Assembly (NCBI GenBank): GCA_938003595.1
Contig: CALKYH010000041.1
Span: forward strand, 1-14,004
DNA length: 14,004 nucleotides
Direction of reading: 5' to 3'
Source of the DNA: an uncultured bacterium
GTDB taxonomy: Bacteria; Planctomycetota; Phycisphaerae; Phycisphaerales; UBA1924
Below the pieces are notes generated by a model. It was not told the DNA's origin and searched no databases. It saw only the letters and a program-made list of their open reading frames with translations. Of this stretch, positions 13,778 to 14,004 are shown piece by piece; position 1 is the stretch's first letter; the number at the start of each line of letters is the position of its first letter. The position numbers were made by a program, and so were the translations under genes.

Positions 13778-13786
13778 GGATCCTGC
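13767..13786 (-). promoter_or_regulatory. hairpin enclosing the start codon of the exported-protein gene
   Basis: GCAGGAT (13767-13773) and ATCCTGC (13780-13786) are perfect inverted arms of 7 bp with a 6-nt loop. In the mRNA the loop reads CCAUGC and holds the AUG at 13777-13775, while the AGGA that could serve as Shine-Dalgarno is inside the 5' arm. Folding would therefore hide the ribosome site. Whether it regulates translation is inference. Confidence 0.45.
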
Positions 13787-13900
13787 TACCGAAGGCGTGC
13801 GAGATCGCTGCGAACCCGACGATCAGGGAAGGTAAGTCGGTGGCCGCCGCGGCCCCTCCTCCACCAGCGCGGTCGTCTACACCCATCGGCGGCCCCGCCC

Positions 13901-13937
13901 AAAAGCGCCGATGGCCCCAGCGTTCGCCGGGGCCATC
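13901..13937 (-). terminator. intrinsic terminator downstream of tRNA-Pro
   Basis: GATGGCCCC (13910-13918) and GGGGCCATC (13929-13937) form a perfect 9-bp stem with a 10-nt loop, starting 12 nt beyond the tRNA 3' end. On the minus strand the stem is followed 5 nt later by TTTT (AAAA at 13901-13904 on plus). Orientation and position fit termination of the tRNA transcript before the downstream gene. Confidence 0.6.
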
Positions 13938-13949
13938 ACAGGCGCCGAA

Positions 13950-14004
13950 TCGGGGTGACAGGATTTGAACCTGCGACCTTTTGACCCCCAGTCAAACGCG
14001 CTAC
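13950..14004 (-). tRNA. tRNA-Pro (anticodon GGG), 5' part cut by window edge
   Basis: Read on the minus strand, the last 55 nt fold as the 3' two thirds of a tRNA. The D-stem 3' strand GCGC is followed by a 5-bp anticodon stem TTTGA/TCAAA around the loop CTGGGGG, with T33 and anticodon GGG, so it reads the proline codon CCC. A 5-nt variable loop AGGTC, T-stem GCAGG/CCTGT, T-loop TTCAAAT, acceptor strand CACCCCG and discriminator A follow. The acceptor end implies a 5' CGGGGTG, typical of bacterial tRNA-Pro. About 22 nt at the 5' end lie outside the window. The genome does not encode CCA (TTC follows), so it must be added by tRNA nucleotidyltransferase. CCC is a heavily used codon here. Confidence 0.93.

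Noticed and set aside
1..14004. CRISPR arrays, insertion sequences, prophage or toxin-antitoxin genes
   Set aside because: No regularly spaced repeats, transposase motifs, terminal inverted repeats or phage-type proteins were seen on either strand.

Overview
The window is about 14 kb of very GC-rich bacterial chromosome (roughly 70 % by eye), densely coding and with strongly GC-biased third codon positions. The best guess for the source is a planctomycete, possibly Phycisphaerae-like. The evidence is a TIGR02999-type ECF sigma factor fused in expression to a transmembrane Ser/Thr kinase with a WD40 ectodomain, a hallmark arrangement of that phylum, together with many small DinB, VOC, AHSA1, DUF1801 and DHFR-like genes. 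The lineage is inference; no rRNA is present.

Layout. (1) 1-488, minus: a DinB-family protein cut by the left edge, then a 306-bp divergent intergenic region. (2) 795-5330, plus: a tight three-gene operon of ECF sigma factor, a 1152-residue kinase with 14 WD40 repeats (two predicted seven-bladed propellers), and a single-domain haemoglobin. The genes overlap by 17 and 1-4 nt. (3) 5321-6700, minus: a VOC/glyoxalase-fold predicted lipoprotein followed by a SAM methyltransferase. The methyltransferase converges on the globin through a shared 10-bp palindrome that encodes both stop codons. (4) 6777-10812: a beta-ketothiolase of the 3-oxoadipyl-CoA (PcaF) type on plus, converging on a minus-strand operon of a lysine-2,3-aminomutase-like radical SAM enzyme and both subunits of a PcaIJ-type 3-oxoacid CoA-transferase, joined by two ATGA overlaps. 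Together these could activate a 3-oxoacid with CoA and cleave it to acetyl-CoA. (5) 11077-12682: DUF1801 and AHSA1 genes on minus, divergent from a RibD-C/DHFR-like reductase. (6) 12707-13777, minus: an exported protein of unknown function, apparently with two related domains, whose start codon sits in the loop of a 7-bp hairpin. (7) 13950-14004: the 3' part of a tRNA-Pro(GGG) with a strong terminator hairpin.

The two most unusual signals are these. First, the palindromic tetramer ACGT is almost absent: one site seen by eye in 14 kb, although GATC and TCGA, with the same base composition, are plentiful. Codons before Val switch from NAC to NAT to avoid it, which points to a genome-wide methylation or restriction pressure. 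Second, the aminomutase-like enzyme lacks the acidic residues expected to bind lysine, yet it is translationally coupled to a CoA-transferase. The sigma-kinase-globin operon is a third candidate for a poorly described system, possibly linking gas or redox sensing to transmembrane phosphorylation and transcription.
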